From Youhaiella tibetensis (GTDB lineage: Bacteria > Pseudomonadota > Alphaproteobacteria > Rhizobiales > Devosiaceae), in contig NZ_CP041690.1 of NCBI RefSeq assembly GCF_008000755.1, positions 2,047,260 to 2,111,259 on the forward strand: a stretch of DNA of 64,000 nt, written 5' to 3'. The notes beneath the pieces were generated by a model that saw nothing but the letters and a program-made list of their open reading frames with translations, was not told the DNA's origin and searched no databases. Shown one piece after another: positions 15,500-25,182 of the stretch (position 1 is its first letter; each line of letters begins with the position of its first letter). A program made the translations under genes and the position numbers.

Positions 15500-16213
15500 G
15501 TGACGAAATCCGCATATAGACGCATTCTGCTCAAGGTCTCCGGCGAGGTCCTGGCCGGTGATCAGTCATTCGGCATCGAGCCTGAATTCCTCAAGGGCAT
15601 GGCGCAGCAGATCGCCGACGTCGCCAAGTCCGGGGTCCAGATCGGCATCGTGATCGGCGCCGGAAACATCTTCCGCGGCATGACGGTGGCTGCCAATGGC
15701 ACCGACCGCGTGACCGCGGACCTCATGGGCATGCTGGGTACGGTGATCAACTCCCTCGCCCTTTCGAACGCCATCACCAGGGCAGGGGTGAAGTCCAAGG
15801 TATTCAGCGCCGTGAGCATGCCTTCGGTCGCTGACACCTTCACCGCGCGCGCCGCCAAGGCTGCGCTGGACGAGGGTTTCGTGGTGGTCCTCGCCGGTGG
15901 CACCGGCAACCCCTTCTTCACCACCGACACCGCCGCCGCGCTCAAGGCGATCGAACTCGATTGCGACGTGCTCCTCAAGGGCACCAAGGTGGATGGCGTC
16001 TATTCGGAAGATCCGTTCAAGAACCCCGACGCCAAGCGCTTCGACACGATCAGCCATGAAGAAGTCATTGCACGAAATCTTCAGGTGATGGACACGGCGG
16101 CCTTCGCGCTTGCCCGGGACAACGGGTTGCCGATATTAGTCTACGCGCTTGACGACAAAGAAGGCCTCGCCGGCGTCCTGGAAGGACGCACGCGCTCCAC
16201 GCGCGTCGGCTAA
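15500..16213 (+). CDS. pyrH: UMP kinase
   Basis: A 237-residue amino-acid-kinase-fold enzyme that phosphorylates UMP to UDP for pyrimidine supply. Motifs are RILLKVSGEVLAGD at the N-terminus, VIGAGNIFRG, and AGGTGNPFFTTDTAAALKA in the nucleotide site. The start is GTG at 15500, preceded by GAGGGG. It begins the second transcription unit of the block, after the tsf terminator, and is followed 29 bases later by frr. Confidence 0.98.
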   Translation: MTKSAYRRILLKVSGEVLAGDQSFGIEPEFLKGMAQQIADVAKSGVQIGIVIGAGNIFRGMTVAANGTDRVTADLMGMLGTVINSLALSNAITRAGVKSKVFSAVSMPSVADTFTARAAKAALDEGFVVVLAGGTGNPFFTTDTAAALKAIELDCDVLLKGTKVDGVYSEDPFKNPDAKRFDTISHEEVIARNLQVMDTAAFALARDNGLPILVYALDDKEGLAGVLEGRTRSTRVG

Positions 16214-16242
16214 GGCCAGGAAAATAGTAAGGAAATAGATCC

Positions 16243-16803
16243 ATGGCAGAAACCTTTTCGCTCGAGGCTCTCAAGACCCGCATGCAGAAGTCGATCGCCT
16301 CGCTCAAGGACGAGCTGGCCGGTCTGCGCACGGGGCGCGCCAGCGCCAGCCTGCTCGAGCCGATCACGGTTGAGGCCTATGGCTCGCGCATGCCGCTCAA
16401 CCAGGTGGCTACGGTTACTGTTCCCGAGCCGCGCATGCTCAGCGTTCAGGTGTGGGATCGCTCCATGGCCGGCGCGGTCGAACGCGCCATCCGCGATAGT
16501 GGCCTCGGCCTCAATCCGGCCAGCGAAGGCGCCGTGATCCGCGTGCCGCTGCCCGAATTGAACCAGGAGCGCCGCAAGGAACTCACAAAGGTCGCGCACA
16601 ACTATGCCGAGCAGGCGCGCGTTGCCGTCCGGCACATCCGTCGCGACGGCATGGACCTGCTCAAGAAGCTCGAGAAGGATGGCACGATCAGCCAGGACGA
16701 CAGCCGCGTGAAAGCCGACCAGGTGCAGAAGGCGACTGACTCCAGCGTGGCCGAGATCGACCAGATCCTTTCGGTTAAAGAACAGGAAATCATGCAGGTT
16801 TAG
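16243..16803 (+). CDS. frr: ribosome recycling factor
   Basis: A 186-residue factor that with EF-G splits post-termination ribosomes. Family blocks are [37 protein letters not shown] and the C-terminal DQVQKATD. Full length, with AAGGA before the ATG. It lies between pyrH and uppS, the usual order. Confidence 0.98.
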   Translation: MAETFSLEALKTRMQKSIASLKDELAGLRTGRASASLLEPITVEAYGSRMPLNQVATVTVPEPRMLSVQVWDRSMAGAVERAIRDSGLGLNPASEGAVIRVPLPELNQERRKELTKVAHNYAEQARVAVRHIRRDGMDLLKKLEKDGTISQDDSRVKADQVQKATDSSVAEIDQILSVKEQEIMQV

Positions 16804-16842
16804 GCTTACGCCTACCGGCCCCCAAGGCGTCCAAAGGATATC

Positions 16843-17601
16843 ATGTCCACCGACCCCGCCATCGACAGCGATTTGCGCCAGAGGCCTGGGCTTCGGATTC
16901 CGCGGCACCTTGGGGTGATCATGGACGGCAATGGCCGCTGGGCTCGCGCCCGTGGCAAGCCGCGCACGGAAGGCCATATCGCCGGCGTCAAGGCGCTGCG
17001 CCGCCTGGTGGAGCTCTGCATCCGCTACGGCGTCGGGCACCTGACGGTCTTCAGCTTTTCTTCCGAGAATTGGACGCGACCGCGCGACGAGGTGAATTTC
17101 ATCTTCGGCCTTCTGCGCCGCTTCGTTGCTTCCGACCTCGAAAAGCTCGTCCGCAACAACGTGCAGGTGCGCATCATCGGTTCGCGCCAGGGGCTCGATG
17201 ACTCGCTCCAGCGGCTCATTGCCGAGGTTGAGGCCAAGACCCGCGCCAATACCGGCCTGCAACTGGTGGTGGCCTTCAACTACGGCGGCAAGGCCGAGAT
17301 CACCGAGGCGGTGCGCGCCATCGCGCGCGACGTCGCGGCCGGCAGGATTGCGCCGGACGCCATTACCGAGGCCACGGTGGAGCAGGCACTCTACACCTCC
17401 GGCATACCCGATCCCGACATCATCATCCGCACCAGCGGGGAGCGGCGCTTCTCGAACTTCCTGCTTTGGCAGGGCGCCTATTCCGAACTGATCTTCGTCG
17501 AGGAGAATTGGCCGGATTTCGACGAAACCACGTTCCTGCGGGTGCTGGAAGAATATGCGGGCCGCGAGAGGCGGTTCGGCGGGATAGAGGCTATCACTTG
17601 A
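16843..17601 (+). CDS. uppS: undecaprenyl diphosphate synthase (isoprenyl transferase)
   Basis: A 252-residue cis-prenyltransferase that builds undecaprenyl diphosphate, the lipid carrier for peptidoglycan and O-antigen. The catalytic aspartate is D28 in HLGVIMDGNGRWA. The other signatures FSFSSENWTRP, DIIIRTSGERRFSNFLLWQ and YSELIFVEENWPDF are all present. AAAGGA lies before the ATG. It is coupled to cdsA: the cdsA TTG start overlaps the uppS stop. Confidence 0.97.
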   Translation: MSTDPAIDSDLRQRPGLRIPRHLGVIMDGNGRWARARGKPRTEGHIAGVKALRRLVELCIRYGVGHLTVFSFSSENWTRPRDEVNFIFGLLRRFVASDLEKLVRNNVQVRIIGSRQGLDDSLQRLIAEVEAKTRANTGLQLVVAFNYGGKAEITEAVRAIARDVAAGRIAPDAITEATVEQALYTSGIPDPDIIIRTSGERRFSNFLLWQGAYSELIFVEENWPDFDETTFLRVLEEYAGRERRFGGIEAIT

Positions 17602-18455
17602 GTTCGCAGGGCGATCCCGGCTCCGAGTCTTCGGCTTCCCGCCGGTCCTGGTCTGACCTCGGTCCTCGCTTGGGCTCCGCTTTCGTACTGCTTCCGCTGA
17701 CGGCGCTAAGCCTCTATCTGGGCGGCTATATCTTCGCGTTCATCGTCGGCCTCGTCTTCGCCGGAGCCTATCGCGAATGGGAGCAGATGGTGGCGCGCGC
17801 CCCCATCTCCATCCCCGGCGCCATCACCGTGGTCCTCGTTGCGATCTCGGGGCTCATTTATCCGGCGTTCGGCCTTCCCGGCTCGACCCTTGTCATCGTT
17901 CTGGCCATCGCGATCGCCGTGCTGTTCGGCGGGGAAGGGCGCCTCTGGCGTGCGGCGGGGCTCGGCTTCTTCGGGCTGGTGATCGTCGCCGTGATCGCCA
18001 TGCGCGGCGATAGCTGGGATGGCGTGCTGGCCGGCGTGTTCCTCGCGGTTACAGTCTGGATGACCGATTCCGCCGCCTTTTTCACCGGCAGGCAGATCGG
18101 CGGCGAAAAGCTCGCGCCAATCATTTCGCCCTCCAAGACGTGGTCGGGGGCCCTGGGCGGGCTGGCGCTCGGTGCCACCTCCGGCTTTATCGTCTGGCTG
18201 TTCGTGACCGACTCCCCGTGGTGGATCGGCGCCATCTTTGCGGTGACCATCAGTATTCTGGGGCAGATCGGTGACCTGACCGAGAGCGCTATCAAGCGCA
18301 ACTTCCGCATCAAGGACAGCGGCGACATCATCCCCGGTCACGGAGGCTTGATGGACAGGCTCGACAGCCTCACATTCGGCGTGATTTTCGTCTTGGTCGT
18401 TGGCCTGCTACACTCCGGCCTCGACAACATCGCAGGCGGCTTCCTTCACTGGTAG
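17598..18455 (+). CDS. cdsA: phosphatidate cytidylyltransferase
   Basis: About 285 residues, with seven to eight membrane segments. It makes CDP-diacylglycerol from phosphatidate and CTP in the inner membrane. The CDS signature is near the C-terminus: SAIKRNFRIKDSGDIIPGHGGLMDRLDS. The chosen start is TTG at 17598-17600, overlapping the uppS stop (TTGA), which places the N-terminus just before the first membrane region. The only upstream in-frame ATG (17466) lies deep inside uppS. Confidence 0.94.
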   Translation: MSSQGDPGSESSASRRSWSDLGPRLGSAFVLLPLTALSLYLGGYIFAFIVGLVFAGAYREWEQMVARAPISIPGAITVVLVAISGLIYPAFGLPGSTLVIVLAIAIAVLFGGEGRLWRAAGLGFFGLVIVAVIAMRGDSWDGVLAGVFLAVTVWMTDSAAFFTGRQIGGEKLAPIISPSKTWSGALGGLALGATSGFIVWLFVTDSPWWIGAIFAVTISILGQIGDLTESAIKRNFRIKDSGDIIPGHGGLMDRLDSLTFGVIFVLVVGLLHSGLDNIAGGFLHW

Positions 18456-18484
18456 TGCCTGCACGCACGCTATAGGGACAGTTC

Positions 18485-19591
18485 ATGCTGCCGTCTTTCT
18501 TCACTACGCTTCTGTCCTTCCTGGTCGTGCTGACCGTGATCGTCTTCGTTCACGAGATGGGGCACTACCTGGTGGCCCGCTGGAACAAGATCGCGATCCA
18601 GACCTTTTCGATCGGCTTCGGTCCCGAACTCTTCGGCTGGAATGACCGCCACGGCACGCGCTGGCGCGTGTCGGCGATCCCTCTTGGTGGCTATGTCCGC
18701 TTCGTCGGCGACATGAACGCGACCAGCGCGCTGCCGGACAATGACGTGATTGCTAATGCCGGCCCCGAGTTGCGCGATCGGCTTTTCGTCAGCAAGAACG
18801 TCTGGCAGCGGATTTCCGTGGTCATCGCCGGCCCGGTCGCCAATGTGCTCCTGACCTTCGTCATCCTGTACGCGCTGCTGCTCGGCTATGGCCGCTACAC
18901 GATCCCGCCGGTAATCGGGGATGTAGTGACCGGCTCTGTCGCGGCCGAAGCGGGCCTGCAGCCGGGCGACAGGATTCTCTCCGTGGATGGCTATGCCGTT
19001 CGCGGCTTCGAGGATTTCCAGCGCCTCGTTGCGACCGCTCCCCAGCGGCCCGTGACCATCGTGCTCGACCGCTCCGGCGCCGAAAAGACGATCGTGGCGA
19101 CTCCTGAAGCCGCCGAAACCACCGATCGCTTCGGCAAGACGCACCGCATCGGACGGATCGGCGTCTCCAGGGATGTGGAAAACTCCGACGTCACCCTCTA
19201 TCGGCCGGGGCCGGTCGAAGCGGTGGGCATGACCTTTGAGGAGATCCGCTTCATCGTGGATCGCACGGTGGCGTTCATCGGCGATTTCTTCGTGGGGCGC
19301 GGGGATCGCGAGCAACTCGGAGGCCCGGTCAAGGTTGCCCAGGTGTCGGGGGAGGTGGCTACGCTCGGCTTCGCCGCCTTCGTGAACCTGATCGCGATGA
19401 TCTCGCTCAATATCGGAATCTTTAACCTTCTGCCGGTGCCCATGCTCGACGGCGGGCACCTTGTCTACTATCTCATCGAAGCCGTTCGGGGGCGCCCGCT
19501 CAGCCCCCGGGTACAGGAGGTCGGCTTCCGCATCGGCCTGGCCCTGGTGTTCACGCTCACCATCTTCACTTTGGTGAACGACCTGCTTTAA
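18485..19591 (+). CDS. rseP: RseP-family site-2 (RIP) zinc metalloprotease
   Basis: A 368-residue inner-membrane protease that cuts membrane segments, such as those of anti-sigma factors and signal peptides. The zinc site is HEMGH (H23, E24, H27) in the first membrane helix, and the third ligand lies in NLLPVPMLDGGHL near the C-terminus. A single PDZ domain lies between, at about residues 130-200 (EAGLQPGDRILSVDG). E. coli RseP has two PDZ domains; one is usual in alphaproteobacteria. AGGGA precedes the ATG. Confidence 0.95.
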   Translation: MLPSFFTTLLSFLVVLTVIVFVHEMGHYLVARWNKIAIQTFSIGFGPELFGWNDRHGTRWRVSAIPLGGYVRFVGDMNATSALPDNDVIANAGPELRDRLFVSKNVWQRISVVIAGPVANVLLTFVILYALLLGYGRYTIPPVIGDVVTGSVAAEAGLQPGDRILSVDGYAVRGFEDFQRLVATAPQRPVTIVLDRSGAEKTIVATPEAAETTDRFGKTHRIGRIGVSRDVENSDVTLYRPGPVEAVGMTFEEIRFIVDRTVAFIGDFFVGRGDREQLGGPVKVAQVSGEVATLGFAAFVNLIAMISLNIGIFNLLPVPMLDGGHLVYYLIEAVRGRPLSPRVQEVGFRIGLALVFTLTIFTLVNDLL

Positions 19592-19774
19592 CACCTTGGC
19601 AACCATTATTTCCGGGGTGTTGCATGGATGCACGGCCCCCAATGTTTTGGTAACCGAACTGGCGTTTGCGCCTTGCCCTTGGTTAAAAAAACAGTAAAAC
19701 CGTTCAATGAGTAAGCGTGGGGCAGCTCGTCTGGGGCGATTCCATGCGTCTGGTCGCATGAGGCAATAAAAAAC

Positions 19775-21934
19775 ATGATTGATCCCACCAAGCTGATGCG
19801 CGGCGTGTTTGTGGCGCTGGCCTTGTTTGCTGCGGGCTCCCTGCCGGGAGTTGGCGGTTCGCTCGTCGGGATCCAGCAGGTCCAGGCACAATCGAAAGCT
19901 CCCCTGATTGCGTCGGTGCTCTTTGAGGGCAACAAGCGATTCTCCGATGCGCAGCTGTTGACCATGGTCGATACCGCCACCCGCGGTACCTATTCGGCCC
20001 AGGGCGTAGCTTCCGACGCCGAGAGCATCCGCATCGCCTACGACAAGGCGGGCTTCAACAATGTCGCCGTCACCCCCAAGGTGGAAAACGTCGAAGGTGG
20101 TCGCGTCCGCGTGACCTTCGTCGTCAATGAAGGCGATCGCGCGGGCATCGCTGCGATCAACTTCACAGGCAACAATTCGGTTAATGGCGGCACGCTCAAG
20201 GGCGTGATCTCCACCAAGGAAACCGGCCTGCTCAGCTGGCTGTTCCGCGATGACAGCTATGACGAACAGAAGCTGGCCGTCGATCGCGACCTGATCCGTC
20301 TCTACTACGCCAACCACGGCTACCCGGACACCCAGGTTACCTCGGTCGGCGAGTTCGATGCGGCCCGTAACGCCTACTTCATCAATTTCACGATCAACGA
20401 AGGCGACCGCTATTCGTTCGGCAATGTCGGCATCGAGACCAGCATTCCGGGCCTCAACACGGATTCGCTCAAGGGTACGGTCAAGACCTCCCAGGGCAGC
20501 CGCTATTCGTATGTCGATCTCCAGAAGACGGTCGAGCAGATGGCTCTGGATGCGACCGATCAGGGCTACTCCTTCGCCGACGTGCGTCCGCGTCTCGATC
20601 GCGACCCGACCGGCAAGACTTTCAACGTCACCTACCTCGTCGACGAAGGCCCGCGCGTCTATGTCGAGCGCGTCAACATCACCGGTAACCAGAAGACCCG
20701 CGATTTCGTGATCCGTCGCGAGCTGGCCTTCGCCGAAGGCGACCCCTTCAACCGTTCCGTGGTTCTGCGTGGCAAGCGTGACATCGAAGCGCTCGGCTTC
20801 TTCAAGACCGTTGATATCAGCACCGAGCCGGGCAGCGCTCCCGATAAGGTCGTGATCAACATCAACGTCGTCGAGCAGTCGACCGGTGAGTACGGCATCA
20901 CTGCCGGTTACTCGACCAACGATGGTCTGCTGGGCGAAATCTCGGTGACCGAACGCAACTTCCTCGGTCGTGGTCAGTATGTCCGTGCCGCCATCGGCGC
21001 CACCGCCGGTCTCGGCGACGGCCAGAACGGGGGGCGCAGCTTCGACTTCTCGTTCACAGAGCCGCGTTTCATGGGCCTTAAGGTTTCGGCCGGCGTGGAT
21101 GCCTATCACCGCGTGGTTGCTGAACCGACCAGCTCGACCTCGACCTACTACGGCTACACGGCCACCGGCGGCCAGCTCCGCTTCGGCGTGCCGATCACCC
21201 GTGACCTGTCGGCGTCGATCTTCACCGGCCTTGAGCACAAGGAATTTACGTCGGGTGCGGTGTCCGGTGGCCGTGGTGCCTCGCAAATCGTCACCGACGG
21301 CGAGGTCAAGAACAAGGCCTGGATCGGTTACACGCTCACCTACAACATCCTGGATGACCAGAAGCAGCCGACCAGCGGTCTGATCGCCACCTTCACCCAG
21401 CAATATGCTGGCTGGGATGTGAACTACGTGAAGTCCGAGGCTCGCGCCCGTTACTTCATCCCGCTGATGGAAGACAGTGGCATCGTCGGTAGCGTTCGCG
21501 GTACCGCCGGTATCATCAACAACCTCGACGGTGGCGAAGTGTCTGCGACCGAAGCCTTCCCGCTCGGTTCCAACCTGGTTCGTGGCTTCGAAGGCCGCGG
21601 CGTGGGTCCGCGCCTGACGACCGGCGAATTCCTGGGCGCCACGATGTACGCTGGCCTGTCGGCTGAAATCGAGTTCCCGCTGCCGGTCTTCCCGGAGACC
21701 TATGGCCTGCGCGGCGCCGTCTGGGCTGACGCTGCCTGGGTCGATGGCAACCCTGGCTCGAGCGGCACGGTCGATAACGACAGCATCGATCAGAAGTTCA
21801 AGAGCTCGGTTGGCGCCTCGCTCATCTGGAACTCGCCGTTCGGTCCGCTGCGTGGAGACTTCGCGTACGTCCTGAACAAGGCCACCAGCGATCGCACACA
21901 GGTGTTCTCGCTCACGCTCTCGACCTTGCTCTAA
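19775..21934 (+). CDS. bamA: outer membrane protein assembly factor BamA
   Basis: A 719-residue Omp85 protein that folds beta-barrel proteins into the outer membrane. A cleavable signal peptide ends near VQAQS (about residue 40). Five POTRA repeats follow to about residue 380 (first LIASVLFEGNKRFSDAQL, last VYVERVNITGNQKTRDFVIRREL). The barrel contains the VRGF motif (NLVRGFEGRGVGPR) and ends in a strand finishing TLSTLL. It is slightly shorter than enterobacterial BamA (about 800). It lies after rseP and ahead of the lipid A genes, the conserved order. Confidence 0.97.
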   Translation: MIDPTKLMRGVFVALALFAAGSLPGVGGSLVGIQQVQAQSKAPLIASVLFEGNKRFSDAQLLTMVDTATRGTYSAQGVASDAESIRIAYDKAGFNNVAVTPKVENVEGGRVRVTFVVNEGDRAGIAAINFTGNNSVNGGTLKGVISTKETGLLSWLFRDDSYDEQKLAVDRDLIRLYYANHGYPDTQVTSVGEFDAARNAYFINFTINEGDRYSFGNVGIETSIPGLNTDSLKGTVKTSQGSRYSYVDLQKTVEQMALDATDQGYSFADVRPRLDRDPTGKTFNVTYLVDEGPRVYVERVNITGNQKTRDFVIRRELAFAEGDPFNRSVVLRGKRDIEALGFFKTVDISTEPGSAPDKVVININVVEQSTGEYGITAGYSTNDGLLGEISVTERNFLGRGQYVRAAIGATAGLGDGQNGGRSFDFSFTEPRFMGLKVSAGVDAYHRVVAEPTSSTSTYYGYTATGGQLRFGVPITRDLSASIFTGLEHKEFTSGAVSGGRGASQIVTDGEVKNKAWIGYTLTYNILDDQKQPTSGLIATFTQQYAGWDVNYVKSEARARYFIPLMEDSGIVGSVRGTAGIINNLDGGEVSATEAFPLGSNLVRGFEGRGVGPRLTTGEFLGATMYAGLSAEIEFPLPVFPETYGLRGAVWADAAWVDGNPGSSGTVDNDSIDQKFKSSVGASLIWNSPFGPLRGDFAYVLNKATSDRTQVFSLTLSTLL

Positions 21935-21958
21935 ACGGCATAGCGTGAGAAACCATTC

Positions 21959-21989
21959 GAAGCCGCGGTGCGCCGCGGCTTCTTTTTTT
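21959..21989 (+). terminator. rho-independent terminator after bamA
   Basis: A 10-bp perfect stem GAAGCCGCGG/CCGCGGCTTC has a TGCG loop, and seven T follow directly. It separates bamA from the lpx genes. Confidence 0.93.
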
Positions 21990-22001
21990 CAAAGTTGATC
22001 C

Positions 22002-23018
22002 ATGGTCGATACACGATTTCATGCGTCCTCAGGCCCAGCGACGCTCAGCCAACTTCTCGCTGCTGCGGGCCGCGCCGTCGAAGCTTCGGGCTCGACCGAC
22101 CTGCTGATCACCGGAGCTGACGAACTCCACATCGCCGGCTCAGGTGACCTGGCCCTTGCGGCCCACAATGACTATGCCGACGACCTCAAGGGAACTCTGG
22201 CAGGCGCGGTCGTGGTGGCCCCTGCGTTGCGCGAACTGGTGCCGGCGACGGCCATTGCCCTGGTCAGCGACCACGCGCACGACGTCTTTGCGGATATGCT
22301 CGATTGGCTCTATCCGCATGATACGCGCTCCGTGCTCAAGGCCAGCCTCGAGCGCTCGCCCCCGGTCCTCGAGGAGAACGTGGTGATCGGGCAGAATGTC
22401 TCGATCGGCCCCAATGTCGAGATCGGCCGCAATACCGTGATCGGCGCCAATACCGTAATCGGGGCAGGGGTGACCATCGGACGCGACTGCGTGATCGCGT
22501 CCAACGTCAGTATCGACTGCGCCTATCTGGGCAACAAGGTGGTGATCCACCCTGGCGCGCGACTGGGCACCGAAGGGTTTGGCTGGCTCGGGCTTGCCCG
22601 TTCCAACCGCAAGGTGCCTCAGCTCGGCAGGGTCGTGATCCAGGACAATGTCGAGATTGGCGCCAACACCACGATCGACCGCGGCGCTTTGGGCGACACG
22701 GTGATTGGTGAAGGAACCAAGATCGATAATCTCGTCCAGATCGGACACAATTGCCGAATCGGGCGTTATTGTCTGATTGCGGCCATGAGCGGCCTCTCGG
22801 GTTCAACCATCGTGGAGGACGGTGTTCTGCTAGGCGGCGGGGTTGGCACGTCCGGCCACCTGACCATCGGAGCCGGTTCCATGGTGCATGGCAGGGCTGC
22901 GGTCACCAAGGACTGGCCGGCGGGCTCCAAGCTTGCAGGCGCTCCCGCGCAGGATATAAGGGACTTCTGGCGCGAAATCGCCGTCGTGCGGCGACTGACC
23001 AAAGGGGAGAAGCGTTGA
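22002..23018 (+). CDS. lpxD: UDP-3-O-(3-hydroxyacyl)glucosamine N-acyltransferase
   Basis: A 338-residue lipid A enzyme, third step, which adds the second hydroxyacyl chain. A non-repeat N-terminal domain is followed from about residue 120 by many hexapeptide repeats (left-handed beta helix; for example VVIGQNVSIGPNVEIGRNTV). The catalytic histidine lies in the IDNLVQIGHNCRIG stretch. The gene begins only 12 bases after the bamA terminator, and its stop overlaps the fabZ ATG. Confidence 0.97.
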   Translation: MVDTRFHASSGPATLSQLLAAAGRAVEASGSTDLLITGADELHIAGSGDLALAAHNDYADDLKGTLAGAVVVAPALRELVPATAIALVSDHAHDVFADMLDWLYPHDTRSVLKASLERSPPVLEENVVIGQNVSIGPNVEIGRNTVIGANTVIGAGVTIGRDCVIASNVSIDCAYLGNKVVIHPGARLGTEGFGWLGLARSNRKVPQLGRVVIQDNVEIGANTTIDRGALGDTVIGEGTKIDNLVQIGHNCRIGRYCLIAAMSGLSGSTIVEDGVLLGGGVGTSGHLTIGAGSMVHGRAAVTKDWPAGSKLAGAPAQDIRDFWREIAVVRRLTKGEKR

Positions 23019-23503
23019 TGGATACCAGTGTCATGGAGAAGCCGGTGGAAAAGGCCGAACTCAAGAGTCTGGACATCGCCCGGATCCTCGAATCCCTCCC
23101 GCATCGCTATCCGTTCCTGATGATCGACCGGATCATCAACATGAACGGCGACGAAAGTGCAGTGGGCGTCAAGAACGTCACGTTCAACGAACCGATCTTC
23201 CAGGGGCACTTTCCGGGCAAGCCGATCTTCCCGGGCGTGCTTATCATTGAAGGCATGGCCCAGACCGCTGGCGCCACGGTGATTGCGCACGACGAGACCA
23301 CGGGCGGCGGCAAGAGCATCGTGCTGCTGCTCACCATCGATAAGGCCAAGTTCCGCAAGCCGGCGGAGCCTGGAGACCGTATCGAATACCACATCCGCAA
23401 GATCCAGCGCCGCCGTACGGTCGGCCGTTACGAGGCCAAGGCCATCGTCGACGGTACGGTCATCGCCGAAGCCGAAATCGGCGCCATGATCGTCGGGGAA
23501 TAG
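23018..23503 (+). CDS. fabZ: 3-hydroxyacyl-[ACP] dehydratase
   Basis: A 161-residue hot-dog-fold dehydratase of fatty acid synthesis. Signatures are LPHRYPFLMIDRI and GHFPGKPIFPGVLIIEGMAQ, with the catalytic His in the first and Glu in the second. The ATG overlaps the lpxD stop (TGATG) and follows GGGGAG. Its placement among lpx genes balances hydroxyacyl-ACP use between phospholipid and lipid A. Confidence 0.97.
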   Translation: MDTSVMEKPVEKAELKSLDIARILESLPHRYPFLMIDRIINMNGDESAVGVKNVTFNEPIFQGHFPGKPIFPGVLIIEGMAQTAGATVIAHDETTGGGKSIVLLLTIDKAKFRKPAEPGDRIEYHIRKIQRRRTVGRYEAKAIVDGTVIAEAEIGAMIVGE

Positions 23504-23506
23504 AAG

Positions 23507-24340
23507 TTGGCCGTACCAGTTCACCAGCCAGAAGGCACCACCGTCATCCACCCCACGGCCATCGTGAGCCCCAGCGCCAAGATCGGCGTGGGCGTCAAGA
23601 TCGGCCCCTATTGCACCGTCGAGGATACGGTAACGCTCCACGACGGGGTGGAACTGGTTTCGCACGTTGCCGTGGCCGGGCACACGGACATCGGCGCCAA
23701 TTCCATCATCTATCCCTTCGCCTCGATCGGTCATCCGCCCCAGGATCTCAAGTACAAGGGTGAGCCGAGCCGCCTCGTCATCGGCGAGCGCACGGTGATC
23801 CGCGAGAACACCACCATCAACCCGGGCACGGCTGGTGGCGGCATGGAAACGCGCATCGGCGATGACTGCCTGATCATGGCGAGCGCCCACGTGGCGCACG
23901 ATTGCAAGATCGGCAACCACGTGATTATCGCCAACTACGTGGCGATCGCCGGCCATTGCGTGGTCGAGGATTTTGTCCGCTTCGGCGGCATTTGCGGCGT
24001 GCATCAGTTTGTTCGCATCGGCAAGCATGCGTTCATCGGGGCGCAGAGCATGGTCGATGCCGATGTCATTCCCTACGGCATGGCCGTCGGCAATCGCGCC
24101 AACCTGGCGGGGCTCAACCTTGTCGGCCTCAAGCGCTCGGGCTTCGAGCGCGAAGCCATCCACACCCTCCGCGCCGCCTACCGCATGATCTTTTCGAGCG
24201 AAGGTACGCTGCGCGAACGCGTCGATGATGCTGCCGAAATGTTCAAGGCTGCCCCGATGGTGCAGGACGTCGTCGATTTCATCGCCGCATCCGCCGACCG
24301 CCCGATCTGCCTGCCGCGCAACGGGCACCACGAAGAATAA
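23507..24340 (+). CDS. lpxA: acyl-[ACP]-UDP-N-acetylglucosamine O-acyltransferase
   Basis: A 277-residue enzyme for the first step of lipid A synthesis. Hexapeptide repeats run from about residue 13 to 195 (VIHPTAIVSPSAKIGVGVKIGP), then a helical C-terminal domain (GFEREAIHTLRAAYRMIF). The active-site His is expected in the VAHDCKIGNH region. The start is TTG at 23507-23509, three bases after the fabZ stop, preceded by GGGGAA; no ATG is available nearby. The stop overlaps lpxI (TAATG). Confidence 0.96.
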   Translation: MAVPVHQPEGTTVIHPTAIVSPSAKIGVGVKIGPYCTVEDTVTLHDGVELVSHVAVAGHTDIGANSIIYPFASIGHPPQDLKYKGEPSRLVIGERTVIRENTTINPGTAGGGMETRIGDDCLIMASAHVAHDCKIGNHVIIANYVAIAGHCVVEDFVRFGGICGVHQFVRIGKHAFIGAQSMVDADVIPYGMAVGNRANLAGLNLVGLKRSGFEREAIHTLRAAYRMIFSSEGTLRERVDDAAEMFKAAPMVQDVVDFIAASADRPICLPRNGHHEE

Positions 24341-25182
24341 TGGGTAATCGCCTCACGGTCTTTGCCGGCACGGGCGATCTCGTGCCGCACGCCGTCGAGG
24401 CGGCCCAGAAGGCCGGCTACAAGGTACAGGTATTGGCTCTGACGCCGCGCCCGGACCTTTCGGGCGTCAAGGTCGTCAAGGCCGACCTCGCCAACCCGCT
24501 GGGCATCATCTGGTCGCTGAAAGTCTTTCGAACCAGTCACGTGGTGCTGGCGGGCGGAATCACGCTGTCGGACGGCCAGCGCGAAGGCCTGGCCAAGTTC
24601 GCCAACAGCAACTCCGAGCGGTCTGCCACGAGCGGCGGCGGCCGCTCGCTCGGCGATGCGGCGCTGACCGGGCTGGCGGCAGTCCTCAAGAAGATGGCGG
24701 GAGCGGAACTGGTCGGTGTGCACGAGATTGCGCCGGACCTGCTTGCCCAGGAAGGTGTCATCGTGGGGTCGCCGCTGCCCGGCGAACACGCGGAGTCGGC
24801 GGGGTTCGCCCTGGCGATGGCTCGTGAGATCGGCCGTCTCGATATTGGCCAGGCCGTGGTGGTCGCGGGCCATCATGTCGTTTCGGCCGAAGATATCGGC
24901 GGAACCGATGGCCTGCTCGCGCGTGTCGGGGATTATCATGCCCGTGGAATTGCGGGAGACGGCGCGGCGCCGCTGATCCTCGCCAAGGCGGTCAAGCCCC
25001 AGCAGCCGTTGTTCGCCGATCTCCCTGCAATTGGCCCCGATACCGTTACCAACGCCAAGGCGGCTGGTGTGTCGGTCATCGCGGTAGAGGCCGGAAAGAG
25101 CATCATCATCGAGCGCGAAAAGGTGATTGACCTAGCGCGGCGCGAGAACATCACGATCGTCGGTTTGACGATCGATGGCTGA
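24340..25182 (+). CDS. lpxI: UDP-2,3-diacylglucosamine pyrophosphatase LpxI
   Basis: A 280-residue enzyme that hydrolyses UDP-2,3-diacylglucosamine to lipid X and UMP. It is the alphaproteobacterial replacement for LpxH. Family features are the N-terminal LTVFAGTGDLV and the C-terminal ADLPAIGPDTVTNAKAAGVS and AVEAGKSIIIERE blocks (DUF1009). It overlaps lpxA by one base and lpxB by eight, which fits its step between the two enzymes. Confidence 0.96.
   Translation: MGNRLTVFAGTGDLVPHAVEAAQKAGYKVQVLALTPRPDLSGVKVVKADLANPLGIIWSLKVFRTSHVVLAGGITLSDGQREGLAKFANSNSERSATSGGGRSLGDAALTGLAAVLKKMAGAELVGVHEIAPDLLAQEGVIVGSPLPGEHAESAGFALAMAREIGRLDIGQAVVVAGHHVVSAEDIGGTDGLLARVGDYHARGIAGDGAAPLILAKAVKPQQPLFADLPAIGPDTVTNAKAAGVSVIAVEAGKSIIIEREKVIDLARRENITIVGLTIDG

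Noticed and set aside
18470-21403. Antisense frame of nearly 980 codons opposite rseP and bamA
   Set aside because: Same reasoning: codon-bias shadow of confidently identified genes, spanning the rseP-bamA gap without any start signal.
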